This document shows, piece by piece, positions 1 to 6,689 of a DNA stretch of 7,418 nt. The notes under the pieces are model-generated. The model made no database searches, was not told the origin of the DNA, and was given only the letters and a program-made list of their open reading frames with translations. This DNA comes from Crenothrix polyspora (lineage in GTDB: Bacteria; Pseudomonadota; Gammaproteobacteria; Methylococcales; Methylomonadaceae), in NCBI GenBank assembly GCA_945903675.1, contig CAMDOP010000163.1, forward strand, positions 1-7,418. The letters are read 5' to 3'. Position numbers and translations under genes: made by a program. How positions within the stretch are numbered: position 1 is the stretch's first letter; each line of letters begins with the position of its first letter.

Positions 1-1039
1 ATTGATAGCTTGCCAGCATTTCGCCGCTGTATTGATCGATGACAAAATCCCGATAGCCGATGAACAGGCTAAGATCATTTGCATCGCGTTTCTGGACTAC
101 ATAAACACCGGCTTCATCTTTGGGCGCATATAAATGCCATAACTTACCCGATGGATAAGTGCTTTGCACAACGGCTTCAATGGCGGCATAAGGTGCGGGC
201 TTTTGTCCCGGCTGTGGCTTGGATTTATATTGCGTTTTCCCCAAACCGCTCCAGGGGTTATCACGGGTGATGGGCGAAAGTTGTTTAAGTACAACATTCA
301 CCCGATCAGGCAGATTGAAATATACACCTGAAAACAGCACCGGCAATAATACGATAGTCATGTAGAAACCAACAGTTTTGTGTAAGTCAAAATTGAAGCG
401 CACTCCGCTGGCGTGGCGTTTAAAGGTTAAAGCCTGCTTGAATTTACTCGTTAACGGCCACCAGAGAATGAGCCCAGTTAATACAGAAATAATCGACAGC
501 ACGGCCAAGATACCAACTGCCATCTCACCCATGTCACCCAATAGCAAACAATAATGCAATTGCATGATAAAACTGACGAAGGGAATGCCCCAGTAACGCT
601 TGCCGTCAGCGAAATACCAAAATTGCACCCCGGTTACTTTCGCAGTGTAAGGGTTAACGAAAATATAGTAGCCACTGCCGTTATTGTCTTGTTCCGGCGC
701 TCGCACTCGGTACTGCAACTTGTAGGCGAATTCAGGCGCACGCGGGTAATAGATCGAATAGAATTTACTGCCTTTGGGCTTTGCCGTCTCTGCCGAGGCG
801 ATGATTTCATCCAATGGCAGAAGGTTGCGCTGGTTTTCGGGCGGCGCTGAAATAACGATTTGTTCCGCATTGAGGATTTCTTGCAACTCTTCGAAAAACA
901 CCAAGATGCTGCCGGTTAAACCGACAATAGCCAAAATAGCCCCGGCAAACAGCCCCAAGTACAAATGTACTTGAAGCCAAAGTTTGCGACGGGTTTGCAA
1001 GCGTATAAAGGATGCTGGTCTGTTAGCTTTTGATTTCAT
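1..1039 (-). CDS. PepSY-associated transmembrane protein, 3' end cut by window edge
   Basis: The visible 346 residues form an inner-membrane protein of the PepSY_TM (PiuB/FoxB-like) family. Helix 1 is at about 22-49 (VHLYLGLFAGAILAIVG), followed by a periplasmic PepSY-like segment (about 60-150), helix 2 at about 154-195 ending ILWWPL, helix 3 at about 219-241 and a second periplasmic segment (about 242-346). The usual last helix lies outside the window. Histidines in or beside the helices (H25, H162, H220) are typical of the family. In studied relatives such as FoxB, comparable histidines bind heme and the protein reduces ferric siderophores; that role is inferred here. The gene follows the receptor by 92 bp on the same strand, so it probably belongs to the same iron regulon. 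The ATG at 1039 has no clear Shine-Dalgarno sequence but fits the membrane-protein N-terminus. Specificity cannot be read. Confidence 0.88.
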   Translation of the reverse strand, partial: MKSKANRPASFIRLQTRRKLWLQVHLYLGLFAGAILAIVGLTGSILVFFEELQEILNAEQIVISAPPENQRNLLPLDEIIASAETAKPKGSKFYSIYYPRAPEFAYKLQYRVRAPEQDNNGSGYYIFVNPYTAKVTGVQFWYFADGKRYWGIPFVSFIMQLHYCLLLGDMGEMAVGILAVLSIISVLTGLILWWPLTSKFKQALTFKRHASGVRFNFDLHKTVGFYMTIVLLPVLFSGVYFNLPDRVNVVLKQLSPITRDNPWSGLGKTQYKSKPQPGQKPAPYAAIEAVVQSTYPSGKLWHLYAPKDEAGVYVVQKRDANDLSLFIGYRDFVIDQYSGEMLASYQ

Positions 1040-1055
1040 TAGGTTGTAGTCAAAC

Positions 1056-1083
1056 GTAGGGTGGGCAAGCAGTTTTGCCCACC
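1056..1083. repeat. GTAG-type REP-like hairpin
   Basis: GTAG at 1056-1059 is followed by a perfect 9-bp stem, GGTGGGCAA (1060-1068) and TTGCCCACC (1075-1083), with a 6-nt loop. A conserved tetranucleotide at the foot of a stem-loop is the hallmark of REP sequences mobilised by REP-associated tyrosine transposases. No such transposase gene is in the window. There is no T-run, so it is not a classic intrinsic terminator, although it could stabilise the receptor mRNA 3' end. Confidence 0.6.
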
Positions 1084-1103
1084 GTTTACATCGCCGAGTT
1101 ATT

Positions 1104-1130
1104 CCGCGTGGGCAAAAGAGTTGCCTGCGG
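1104..1130. repeat. Second, imperfect REP-like hairpin behind the receptor gene
   Basis: CCGC (1104-1107) and GCGG (1127-1130) enclose GGCAA (1111-1115) and TTGCC (1121-1125), giving a 5-bp plus 4-bp stem with a bulge. The left arm repeats GTGGGCAA (1108-1115), also present at 1061-1068. The structure ends one base from the receptor stop codon. Paired with the hairpin at 1056-1083 it forms a compact two-hairpin element in the spacer. Confidence 0.45.
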
Positions 1131-1131
1131 T

Positions 1132-3612
1132 TTAAAATTCAAGCTTTATAGAACCCATCACGTTTAAAGGCTCAGCAGGCAGATTGCCCCTTGCTCTCCG
1201 TAAGATAAAATATTCGGCACCATTGACATTGTTAATATTAAGCTGTGTGGTCAAAGTTTTACCTGCTAATTTCATTTTATAACCCGCCATCAGATCAAGT
1301 CGTGCATAAGCTGCGTCCGAATAACTATTTGCATTATCACCGAAGCGCTGTCCGGATGCATACACTCCGCTACCCAGCATAAAACCTTTTAAAGGACCAT
1401 CTTTAAAGTCGTACTTCAACCAAGCACTGCCTTGATGCTCAGGCGCATAAGGCAGTCGTTTACCTACGTTCGCTGGAGTGGTCAAATCCTCCAATATTTC
1501 TGTTTTGGTGTATGCATAGGTACCGATTAGACTTAATCCCTCATAGATTTTACCTTGAAGATCAAATTCAACACCATTGCTGTGGCCTTTGAAGGGGTTA
1601 GCCGAAAAGGGTTGATCAAAATTTGCACTAACAAACTGGGTTCTTTCTAAATCGAAATAGGCCAAGTTAGCATTTAGTTTGCCGTCAAACCATTGCGCTT
1701 TCAAGCCGCCCTCAAATTGAGTTGCTGGAAAAAGGCTGTATAGTTTCGGTCCGCCATTATCATAATCGAAGGCGGGGCCAAAGGACTCTGAAAAGCTACT
1801 GAACACCGATAACCAATCTGTAGCTTCGTACAAAAGAGCGACTCGTGGGCTGATATAGCCATCGCTACGCGAGTCCTTTTTATAAGGAGCTTGCCAACTT
1901 AAACTTTGCTCTCTGTCCACCCAGTCATAGCGAAAACCACCAGTGAGGTGGAGCTTTTTCCAAAGCGTCATTTGATCCTGTAAATAAAGTGCTTTAGAGG
2001 TGCTTTCGGTGCTGATCTCGGACCCCGAAGCTGCGCTTCGATATTGAGTTAATTGGGAGTTCGTTATTGTAGGAAGGGCGTCACTGAAAATATTGACTGT
2101 ATCTATTTTACCACTCGCAACATTATAGTCTAAGGTGTTGTTGTAATACTCGCTGCCTAACAATAGCTTATGCTTGATGGTATAGGTGTCAAAATCAAAG
2201 GTGCCATTAACAAAGGCGGTAAGGGAATTGACCTTTTCGGGACCGAACCAGTAATTGCGATTCACATTTCCAAAACTTGCACTGTTCGGATTAATGTCAT
2301 CTACTCTGCTTAGATAAACAGATTCCCATTGTTTCTTGTTTTGGGAATAGACCGTACCGGTGTTAAGCTTAATTTTATCGTTAACAATGTGGTCGATTTT
2401 AAAATCAATTAAATCGCTGGTGTTGGTATTCGTTAAGTTCGGATCCATGAAGGTTCTTGAGCGAGGAATCGACGCCAACTGAGCATTACCTTTACCTCGA
2501 CCTGCTAATTCAATGGCAGGAGTGCCGTTATCGTAGGAATTATTTTCATCGAAATGCTCATACGATAGAGTCAATTTGGTGTCTGTCGTGGCTTGCCAGC
2601 TTAAAGTCGGGGCAAAAAAGATGCGGTCTTTGTCAGTCTGACGGAACGAGTTAGTATCCAAATACGACAAGTCCATGCGGTAATTTAGCCCATGTTCCTT
2701 GCTCAATGGCCCGGTGGCGCTGGCTTCGGTGCGATAGAAATCGTAGGAGCCGAAGCGTTGCTCCACCGAGTAATAAGGTACGGAACTGGGCTGTTTGGTC
2801 ACTGTACTTATAAAGCCACCTGGATCGCCGAAACCATAGAGCATGGCAGACGTGCCTTTTAATACCTCAACACGCTCAACATTGGCCATATCGAGTTTAG
2901 TTGCCGGAAGGCGGATTCCGTTGCGGTAATTAGCGGTACTTTGCAAGAATCCACGCATGACAAAGGTTTCATAATCGCCGCCAAACGAATGTTGGGATTG
3001 TACGCCGCTGACGTTTTTGACCACATCCTCAAGTCGGTAAGCCTGTTGATCCTGTATCACGGCCTTAGGAATTACCTGAATGGAAGCAGGTGTTTTCATC
3101 AGAGGTGTGTCGGTTTTGGTGGCAGTAGAACTGTTAGTGACTGCGTAATTTTTGTTATAAGGGTCATTTGACTCATTAATTTTATCTGCGTTTACATTCA
3201 CCGGACTTAATGTAGTTGTATCTGTCTTGTTTAGTTGCTCAGGCGCTTTTTCCAACCGCGCATTATTACTTCCCGTCAGCCGATAAATCAAACCCGATCC
3301 TTGCAACAACTTATCCAGTGCCTGTTGAGCCGTATAGTTGCCGACAACTGCATTGGAGCGTATATCTTTTGCAAGATCAGCAGCAAAACCGACTTGCCAA
3401 TTGCTGGTTGCGATAAATTTATTCAGTGCATCCGCCAATGGTAGTGCAGGAATATTAAAGCTAAGCCTCGCACTATTTGGATTAGTGGCATTTTGCGTCA
3501 TATTATCGGCCGCCAGAACTGACAGCGGTGAAGCTAATACCGGTAAAGCTAGAGCGATGGCGATAGTCAATTTGCGCAATAGACCTGGCGCGTTGGGGTG
3601 CATCTGATACAT
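1132..3612 (-). CDS. TonB-dependent siderophore receptor with STN signalling domain
   Basis: An outer-membrane transducer-type receptor of 826 residues (FpvA/FoxA/FecA class) that imports a ferric siderophore using TonB energy and signals its presence. A signal peptide (1-35: LLRK followed by a hydrophobic core, likely cut near VLAA) precedes an STN domain at about 49-113 (LSFNIPALPLADALNKF). A possible TonB box lies at about 132-142. The plug spans about 168-275 (KTPASIQVIP, VERVEVLKGTSAMLYG, PGGFISTVTKQP). The barrel runs to the end and closes on the typical terminal aromatic (IKLEF). I chose the ATG at 3612 because GGAG lies 5 nt upstream; the frame also opens with a TTG at 3627, five codons earlier. 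The substrate is unknown. Transcription is probably driven by the linked FecI-type sigma factor. The length is normal for receptors with an STN domain, and no damage is seen. Confidence 0.96.
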   Translation of the reverse strand: MYQMHPNAPGLLRKLTIAIALALPVLASPLSVLAADNMTQNATNPNSARLSFNIPALPLADALNKFIATSNWQVGFAADLAKDIRSNAVVGNYTAQQALDKLLQGSGLIYRLTGSNNARLEKAPEQLNKTDTTTLSPVNVNADKINESNDPYNKNYAVTNSSTATKTDTPLMKTPASIQVIPKAVIQDQQAYRLEDVVKNVSGVQSQHSFGGDYETFVMRGFLQSTANYRNGIRLPATKLDMANVERVEVLKGTSAMLYGFGDPGGFISTVTKQPSSVPYYSVEQRFGSYDFYRTEASATGPLSKEHGLNYRMDLSYLDTNSFRQTDKDRIFFAPTLSWQATTDTKLTLSYEHFDENNSYDNGTPAIELAGRGKGNAQLASIPRSRTFMDPNLTNTNTSDLIDFKIDHIVNDKIKLNTGTVYSQNKKQWESVYLSRVDDINPNSASFGNVNRNYWFGPEKVNSLTAFVNGTFDFDTYTIKHKLLLGSEYYNNTLDYNVASGKIDTVNIFSDALPTITNSQLTQYRSAASGSEISTESTSKALYLQDQMTLWKKLHLTGGFRYDWVDREQSLSWQAPYKKDSRSDGYISPRVALLYEATDWLSVFSSFSESFGPAFDYDNGGPKLYSLFPATQFEGGLKAQWFDGKLNANLAYFDLERTQFVSANFDQPFSANPFKGHSNGVEFDLQGKIYEGLSLIGTYAYTKTEILEDLTTPANVGKRLPYAPEHQGSAWLKYDFKDGPLKGFMLGSGVYASGQRFGDNANSYSDAAYARLDLMAGYKMKLAGKTLTTQLNINNVNGAEYFILRRARGNLPAEPLNVMGSIKLEF

Positions 3613-3621
3613 ATATACTCC
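3612..3621 (-). promoter_or_regulatory. Ribosome binding site deciding the receptor start
   Basis: On the minus strand the sequence reads CGGAGTATAT and then ATG. The GGAG is 5 nt from the ATG at 3612, which is near-ideal spacing. The alternative TTG at 3627 would overlap this site and has no such motif in front of it. Confidence 0.75.
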
Positions 3622-3945
3622 GAACAAAGGGTTTCATTAGTAACATTTTTAATATGCCGATTTAAATAGACGTATCAGAAAATGGAACACACACTTGTGA
3701 GAGAAATATTTTTTATAGGGGTTTGAGGGTTGTTATTGTTCGCTTGGTTCTAAACGGGTGTTTATGGCTATGTTTAGAGTGTATTTACCTAAGCACCTTT
3801 AACTGTCCATAATGTCTTTAAGTTAATAAGTGCGAAGTATTTAAGATGAAACAAGCAAGCAATTTTAGACTTGATGACGTCGTTTTGAAGTATGCTGGGC
3901 GGGTAAACAACTGTAACGTTTGCCCACCCCACCTAACCAAGCGCT
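3613..3945. other. Intergenic region between fecR-like and receptor genes
   Basis: This 333-bp gap must hold the receptor promoter if the gene is transcribed separately from fecR, as in most cell-surface-signalling systems. I see no gene. It contains the hairpin repeat at 3897-3929 and AT-rich stretches near 3700. A FecI-group promoter is expected here, but I could not pick a convincing -35/-10 pair by eye. No good Fur-box match was seen. Confidence 0.6.
3897..3929. repeat. REP-like hairpin behind fecR-like gene
   Basis: Arms GGGCGGGTAAAC (3897-3908) and GTTTGCCCACCC (3918-3929) pair at 10 of 12 positions across a 9-nt loop. On the minus strand it begins GTTAGGTGGGGTGGGCAAAC, closely resembling the GTAGGGTGGGCAA of the copy at 1056-1083, so the two belong to one repeat family. 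It starts 17 bp past the fecR stop codon and has no T-run. Confidence 0.55.
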
Positions 3946-4908
3946 TTAGGATTTTAATATCGTCAAATACGGCGTCAGATTAAGCGCTTGCGCTCCAGAA
4001 ATATCGGCCAAAGCCCGAATAATAGCGCTAGTATCTTCAAGCTTATAATTGCCAGTAATGCGAGTTTGAGCCAGTTTTGCATCAGTGATGACAATTGCGC
4101 CAGAATGGTAACGTCCCAGCTCTGCAATCACTTCTGACAAAGGTTGGTCCTGAAAAACCAAGCGGCCTTTAAGCCAAGCGAAGCTTTGGCTGGGTTCAAT
4201 AGGCGTCGCTAAGGCAACGCTCTGCTGGGTAACGCGGGTATGCTGTCCAGCACTGAGTTGGCGGTTATTGCCTTGCTCTCCTGCACACACCACAAGACCA
4301 CTTTCAACATCAACTTCAGTTGCTGCACCGACTTTGACGCTGAAACGAGTGCCGACTACCGTGACGGTGCCTTGCTCGGTCGCAACAATAAATGGCTTGG
4401 TTTTATCTGGCTGCACTTCAAAATAAGCTTCGCCGCTCAGTATTCTTACGCCACGATGCTCAGTATTAGTGTTAAACACTAAGGCAGTATCGGTATTCAA
4501 AGTGACCGCAGAACCATCGGCCAGCACTAGACGGCGTTGCTCGCCCTTGGCTGTGTAGGCATCAGCTTGCCAGCGCTCGGCCAAACCCGACGTAAACAAC
4601 AACCAACCGCTGGTCAATACTAGGCAGGCTGCTGCGACCCAGCGCTGAGCTATTAACTTTTGCTGTTTTTTTGGAAAGGGAATCGTTCCGTAGTGGCTCA
4701 AGGCAGCATTAAACGCCTGTGATTGCCATAACTGCGTCACTTTATCGTAAGCAACTTGATGGCTAGTACAGGCCGTCAACCACTCGTTAAAGTCAGTCCG
4801 ATCGCGCTGACTGATTTTACTGTCTTGCAATCGGGCGAACCAAGCTATGGCCTGATCTTGTGTTGTGCCTAAGGAAGGCATTGAATTCGGTTTGGCATAT
4901 ACAGACAT
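3946..4908 (-). CDS. fecR: FecR-type anti-sigma factor / transmembrane signal transducer
   Basis: A 320-residue inner-membrane protein that relays receptor occupancy to the ECF sigma factor. The cytoplasmic N-terminal FecR domain (DUF4880-like, about 15-63) has the conserved tryptophans in AIAWFARLQDS, FNEWL and QLWQS and binds the sigma factor. A single membrane helix lies at about 90-109 (WVAAACLVLTSGWLLF). The periplasmic FecR domain at about 115-210 shows the signature LVLADGSAVTLNTDTAL and VVGTRFSV. The C-terminal part (about 245-320) resembles an STN/DUF4974 fold (GRLVFQDQPLSEVIAELG) and is the expected contact for the receptor's STN domain. The gene lies 77 bp after the sigma gene on the same strand and is probably co-transcribed with it. 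The start is uncertain because no clear Shine-Dalgarno precedes the ATG at 4908; an ATG at codon 10 is a weaker option. Length is typical of the family. Confidence 0.95.
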   Translation of the reverse strand: MSVYAKPNSMPSLGTTQDQAIAWFARLQDSKISQRDRTDFNEWLTACTSHQVAYDKVTQLWQSQAFNAALSHYGTIPFPKKQQKLIAQRWVAAACLVLTSGWLLFTSGLAERWQADAYTAKGEQRRLVLADGSAVTLNTDTALVFNTNTEHRGVRILSGEAYFEVQPDKTKPFIVATEQGTVTVVGTRFSVKVGAATEVDVESGLVVCAGEQGNNRQLSAGQHTRVTQQSVALATPIEPSQSFAWLKGRLVFQDQPLSEVIAELGRYHSGAIVITDAKLAQTRITGNYKLEDTSAIIRALADISGAQALNLTPYLTILKS

Positions 4909-4949
4909 TGTTTATACAACTAGGGTAATTTTCAAGATTTTATCATTAT

Positions 4950-4964
4950 TAGACGTCTATAGAC
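4950..4964. repeat. Two overlapping perfect palindromes in the fecI-fecR spacer
   Basis: TAGACGTCTA (4950-4959) and GTCTATAGAC (4955-4964) are both perfect 10-bp palindromes sharing five bases. They sit in the 77-bp spacer. They could be an operator half or a small RNA structure, but nothing in the sequence settles which, and chance is possible. Confidence 0.3.
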
Positions 4965-4986
4965 TGACAATGCACACCTTAAAGTT

Positions 4987-5511
4987 TTATAGGCTCTGTT
5001 CTGCCAGTAAATGGGCGAGAGCTACTTGCACATTTTTTTCTACCGCACTGCGGGATATGCCGTAATGTTGGGCGATTCGCTCATAAGTCCAATGATGAAA
5101 TTTATGCAGTACCAAAATTTGACGTCTACGTTCCGATAAACCCTTTAGCGCGGCTAGCATCAGTGTAACGTGTTGCTGAGCTATAGCTATCTGTTCGGGG
5201 GTGGAAGCGGTTGAAGGCAGGCTATCCAATAAACTGCCAGTTGCATCGTCATCTTTTGGATAAAAATCGCAGCATTGACGTATTTTTTGCTTGCGAAGAT
5301 GATCTAGCGCCAGATTATGGGCAATTTTGTAAAGAAAGGAGTGTGGGGCTTTTATTTCCTGTGTTTGCGCAGCTTTCAGCATTTTTAAATACGCTTCGTG
5401 CGCCAAATCTTCAGCTGTTTGCGGACAACCGACTATGCGGTAAATAGTCTGGATTAACGATTGCCGTTGATTTAAAAACAAATCATTAATAGTAAGAGTA
5501 AGGCTGTTCAT
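4987..5511 (-). CDS. fecI: FecI-type ECF RNA polymerase sigma factor
   Basis: A 174-residue extracytoplasmic-function sigma factor of the iron-starvation (FecI/PvdS) group that directs RNA polymerase to the receptor promoter. The sigma-2 domain covers about 9-78, with the region 2 core CPQTAEDLAHEAYLKML and the -10 recognition helix FLYKIAHNLALDHLRKQ. A linker rich in D, S and P (79-104) leads to the sigma-4 domain at about 105-172. Its helix-turn-helix WTYERIAQHYGISRSAVEKN recognises the -35 element, and SAVEKN is characteristic of FecI-like members. It precedes the fecR-like gene in the usual sigma/anti-sigma order, which supports control by that protein. The ATG at 5511 has only a poor Shine-Dalgarno but matches the usual N-terminal length. 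Iron control by Fur is expected for the family, though no strong Fur box is visible. Confidence 0.96.
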   Translation of the reverse strand: MNSLTLTINDLFLNQRQSLIQTIYRIVGCPQTAEDLAHEAYLKMLKAAQTQEIKAPHSFLYKIAHNLALDHLRKQKIRQCCDFYPKDDDATGSLLDSLPSTASTPEQIAIAQQHVTLMLAALKGLSERRRQILVLHKFHHWTYERIAQHYGISRSAVEKNVQVALAHLLAEQSL

Positions 5512-5560
5512 AGGGGCTTGATTGGCTAATAATTTTAAACCTGCCTTTTCGGCAATATTT

Positions 5561-5579
5561 AACTATTACTGCAATAATT
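5561..5579. promoter_or_regulatory. Possible operator upstream of fecI-like gene
   Basis: On the minus strand this 19-bp AT-rich imperfect inverted repeat reads AATTATTGCAGTAATAGTT and pairs at 7 of 9 positions. It lies about 50 bp before the sigma gene start, where a repressor site would be expected. It has Fur-box length and symmetry but matches the GATAAT-based Fur consensus at only about half the positions, so it is a weak candidate. Confidence 0.2.
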
Positions 5580-5630
5580 AGGCCAACAGCTACCCTATTG
5601 ATTTTAAATGAAAGTATTTCTTGTTACGGG

Positions 5631-5679
5631 TAAAAGTGTGGCATATGACCTAAACAATAGGTGATATGCCACACTTTTA
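5631..5679. repeat. Long near-perfect palindrome (element P1)
   Basis: Arms 5631-5651 and 5659-5679 pair at 20 of 21 positions around a 7-nt centre AAACAAT. The outer bases are AAAAGTGTGGCATAT, and its complement ends in TTTT, so either strand could give a stem followed by U residues. It may be a bidirectional terminator insulating the fecI-like gene from upstream transcription, or a small palindromic repeat. Part of it recurs at 6522-6551, which favours a repeat family. Confidence 0.7.
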
Positions 5680-5958
5680 AATAAAAGCTGGTAAAGACGG
5701 TAAATAAGGGTCAATTATTGTTATTAAATTTCTTTATTATCGATGGCTGTTATGAATTGAAGTTTAGCCATTAAATACGGTTAGTAACACTCAATCGGAG
5801 TAACTGATAGCTTAAAGCAGTTGTTGGCTATAAATTTGGTGTAATTGATGTCATTAAGGTCGTTAAATGCTAATAATACATGGATAAGGCATGTGCAGAG
5901 CTAAGCTGCTGAAATGCTGCTGTGCTTAGAGCTTATAAGAGTGGGCGTTATTTAGGAC

Positions 5959-5988
5959 AAAAAAAAGCGATACCTTTGAAGGTATCGC
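5959..5988 (-). terminator. Rho-independent terminator, minus strand
   Basis: GCGATACCTT (5967-5976) and AAGGTATCGC (5979-5988) form a perfect 10-bp stem (8 bp with a realistic loop). On the minus strand this is followed directly by eight T residues (5966-5959). It lies about 145 bp beyond the stop codon of the receptor remnant and was probably the terminator of that former gene or its operon. Confidence 0.85.
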
Positions 5989-6133
5989 CAGAGCCCGCTA
6001 CGAGAGGAAGCTGTTGCTGCTTTAAAATCTTTTGTAAATAGTAAAACAGCAACAAAAGGGAAATGGGTCAATGGACTCATTATAAGTCGCATCATTAAAG
6101 GCTAAGTAAACGCAACCACTCAAGCTCTACAGC

Positions 6134-6494
6134 TTAGTAATTAAACTTAATTTGTGCAGTATAAGTTCTTTGTGGGAAAGGATGGAATATCCAGTAGTTT
6201 TGATTGTTAATGTTATCAATACCTGCATTCATAGACCATTGCTTAGTGAATTGGTAATTAACTTTAGTATCCACTACAAAATAAGAGCTGATACCGACAT
6301 AAGTCGAATGATTGGTATCGCTATTATTAAGCTGACCGAAAGCGGCGCTACTTCATACAATCTCTCTGTCTAATTATTATCAATAACCAAGTATTGAGTA
6401 CCCTTACTTAGCAAACCATCAATATATAAAGCACAAAGAGCGCCAAATTAAGAATTCCTTGATATTCAAGGCCTACAGTCTGCCACTGAAAGCC
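6134..6494 (-). pseudogene. Remnant of a second TonB-dependent receptor (C-terminal part)
   Basis: The frame from 6352 down to the TAA at 6134 reads as the last strands of a receptor barrel: SAAFGQLNNSDTNHSTYVG, FVVDTKVNYQFTKQWSMNAG, IDNINNQNYWIFHPFPQRT, ending QIKFNY. The VDTKVNYQF, DNINNQ.YW and PFPQRTY blocks are typical of the C-termini of TonB-dependent receptors. Upstream the match continues only by changing frame. A TGA at 6353-6355 and a TAG at 6370-6372 interrupt it, and homologous-looking pieces reappear as ALYIDGLLSKGTQYLV and WQTVGLEYQG near 6390-6490. No signal peptide, plug or start is present, and the sequence stops matching at the repeat at 6499. It is a different subfamily from the intact receptor at 1132-3612, so it is not a simple duplicate. 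Its substrate cannot be told. Confidence 0.8.
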
Positions 6495-6498
6495 TAAA

Positions 6499-6521
6499 TT
6501 AATTAAACTAGGTTATTTAAC
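6499..6521 (+). repeat. 23-bp direct repeat, copy 1
   Basis: Identical over 23 bases to 7289-7311. Key bases are AATTAAACTAGGTTATTTAA (6501-6520). The two copies bracket the IHF-like gene and its flanks, about 790 bp apart. The copy contains the left arm of the palindrome at 7295-7339. Confidence 0.75.
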
Positions 6522-6551
6522 CTATTGTATGTGGCATATGCCACACTTTTT
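6508..6551. repeat. Chimeric palindromic element
   Basis: Its left part (CTAGGTTATTTAA) matches the left arm of the palindrome at 7295-7339. Its right part (6522-6550: ACCTATTGT, six differing bases, then CATATGCCACACTTTT) matches the reverse complement of P1 at about 27 of 31 positions. Internally it has TAGGTTA/TAACCTA (6509-6524) and the perfect palindrome GTGGCATATGCCAC (6531-6544). Confidence 0.6.
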
Positions 6552-6568
6552 AACAAAACAACGACAAG

Positions 6569-6658
6569 TCAGCGTGTCTTAACTCTAAACCATAGCTCTG
6601 CACCACCTATCGCTGTAGCTATTAAGAATGCACCAATCAAGGTAAAAGCAGTGATAAA
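6569..6658 (-). other. Short hydrophobic open frame downstream of ihfB, probable remnant
   Basis: Between a TAA at 6659-6661 and a TGA at 6569-6571 the minus strand encodes FITAFTLIGAFLIATAIGG followed by AELWFRVKTR. This is one membrane helix with a positively charged tail, as at the C-terminus of a small membrane protein. There is no ATG or GTG in frame, only a TTG without a ribosome site. It starts 31 bp after the ihfB stop. I read it as a gene fragment or a chance open frame, and the family is not recognised. Confidence 0.25.
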
Positions 6659-6689
6659 TTAAACTTCGGCTCTCAGTGCATCGAAGTAA

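Larger units (their letters stand above)
5512..6133. other. Gene-free AT-rich stretch between sigma gene and receptor remnant
   Basis: Stops are frequent in all frames and no convincing coding region is seen. From left to right it holds the presumed fecI promoter zone (5512-5630), the palindrome at 5631-5679, about 280 bp with only an imperfect inverted repeat at 5897-5933 (AGAGCTAAGC against GCTTAGAGCT), the terminator at 5959-5988, and a weak 7-bp inverted repeat at 6013-6019/6047-6053. No RNA gene was recognised. Confidence 0.6.

Noticed and set aside
554..974. Plus-strand open frames of 98 and 66 residues
   Set aside because: Both lie antisense to the well-supported PepSY protein and show no recognisable domain or ribosome site.
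4911..4938. Promoter-like TTGAAA and TATAAA before fecR
   Set aside because: The spacing is only 13 bp, too short for a normal sigma-70 promoter.
4936..4955. Fur-box-like TTTATCATTATTAG in the fecI-fecR spacer
   Set aside because: It matches only about half of the 19-bp Fur consensus and lies inside the expected operon rather than before it.
5952..6095. 47-residue minus-strand open frame starting ATG ATG
   Set aside because: It runs through the terminator stem and T-run at 5959-5988, lacks a ribosome site, and its composition is unlike a real protein.
5560..6140. CRISPR array or tandem repeats
   Set aside because: The repeats seen are isolated palindromes without regular spacing or unique spacers.
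6152..6373. 73-residue plus-strand open frame
   Set aside because: It is the antisense of the receptor remnant, whose minus-strand frame clearly matches receptor C-terminal blocks.
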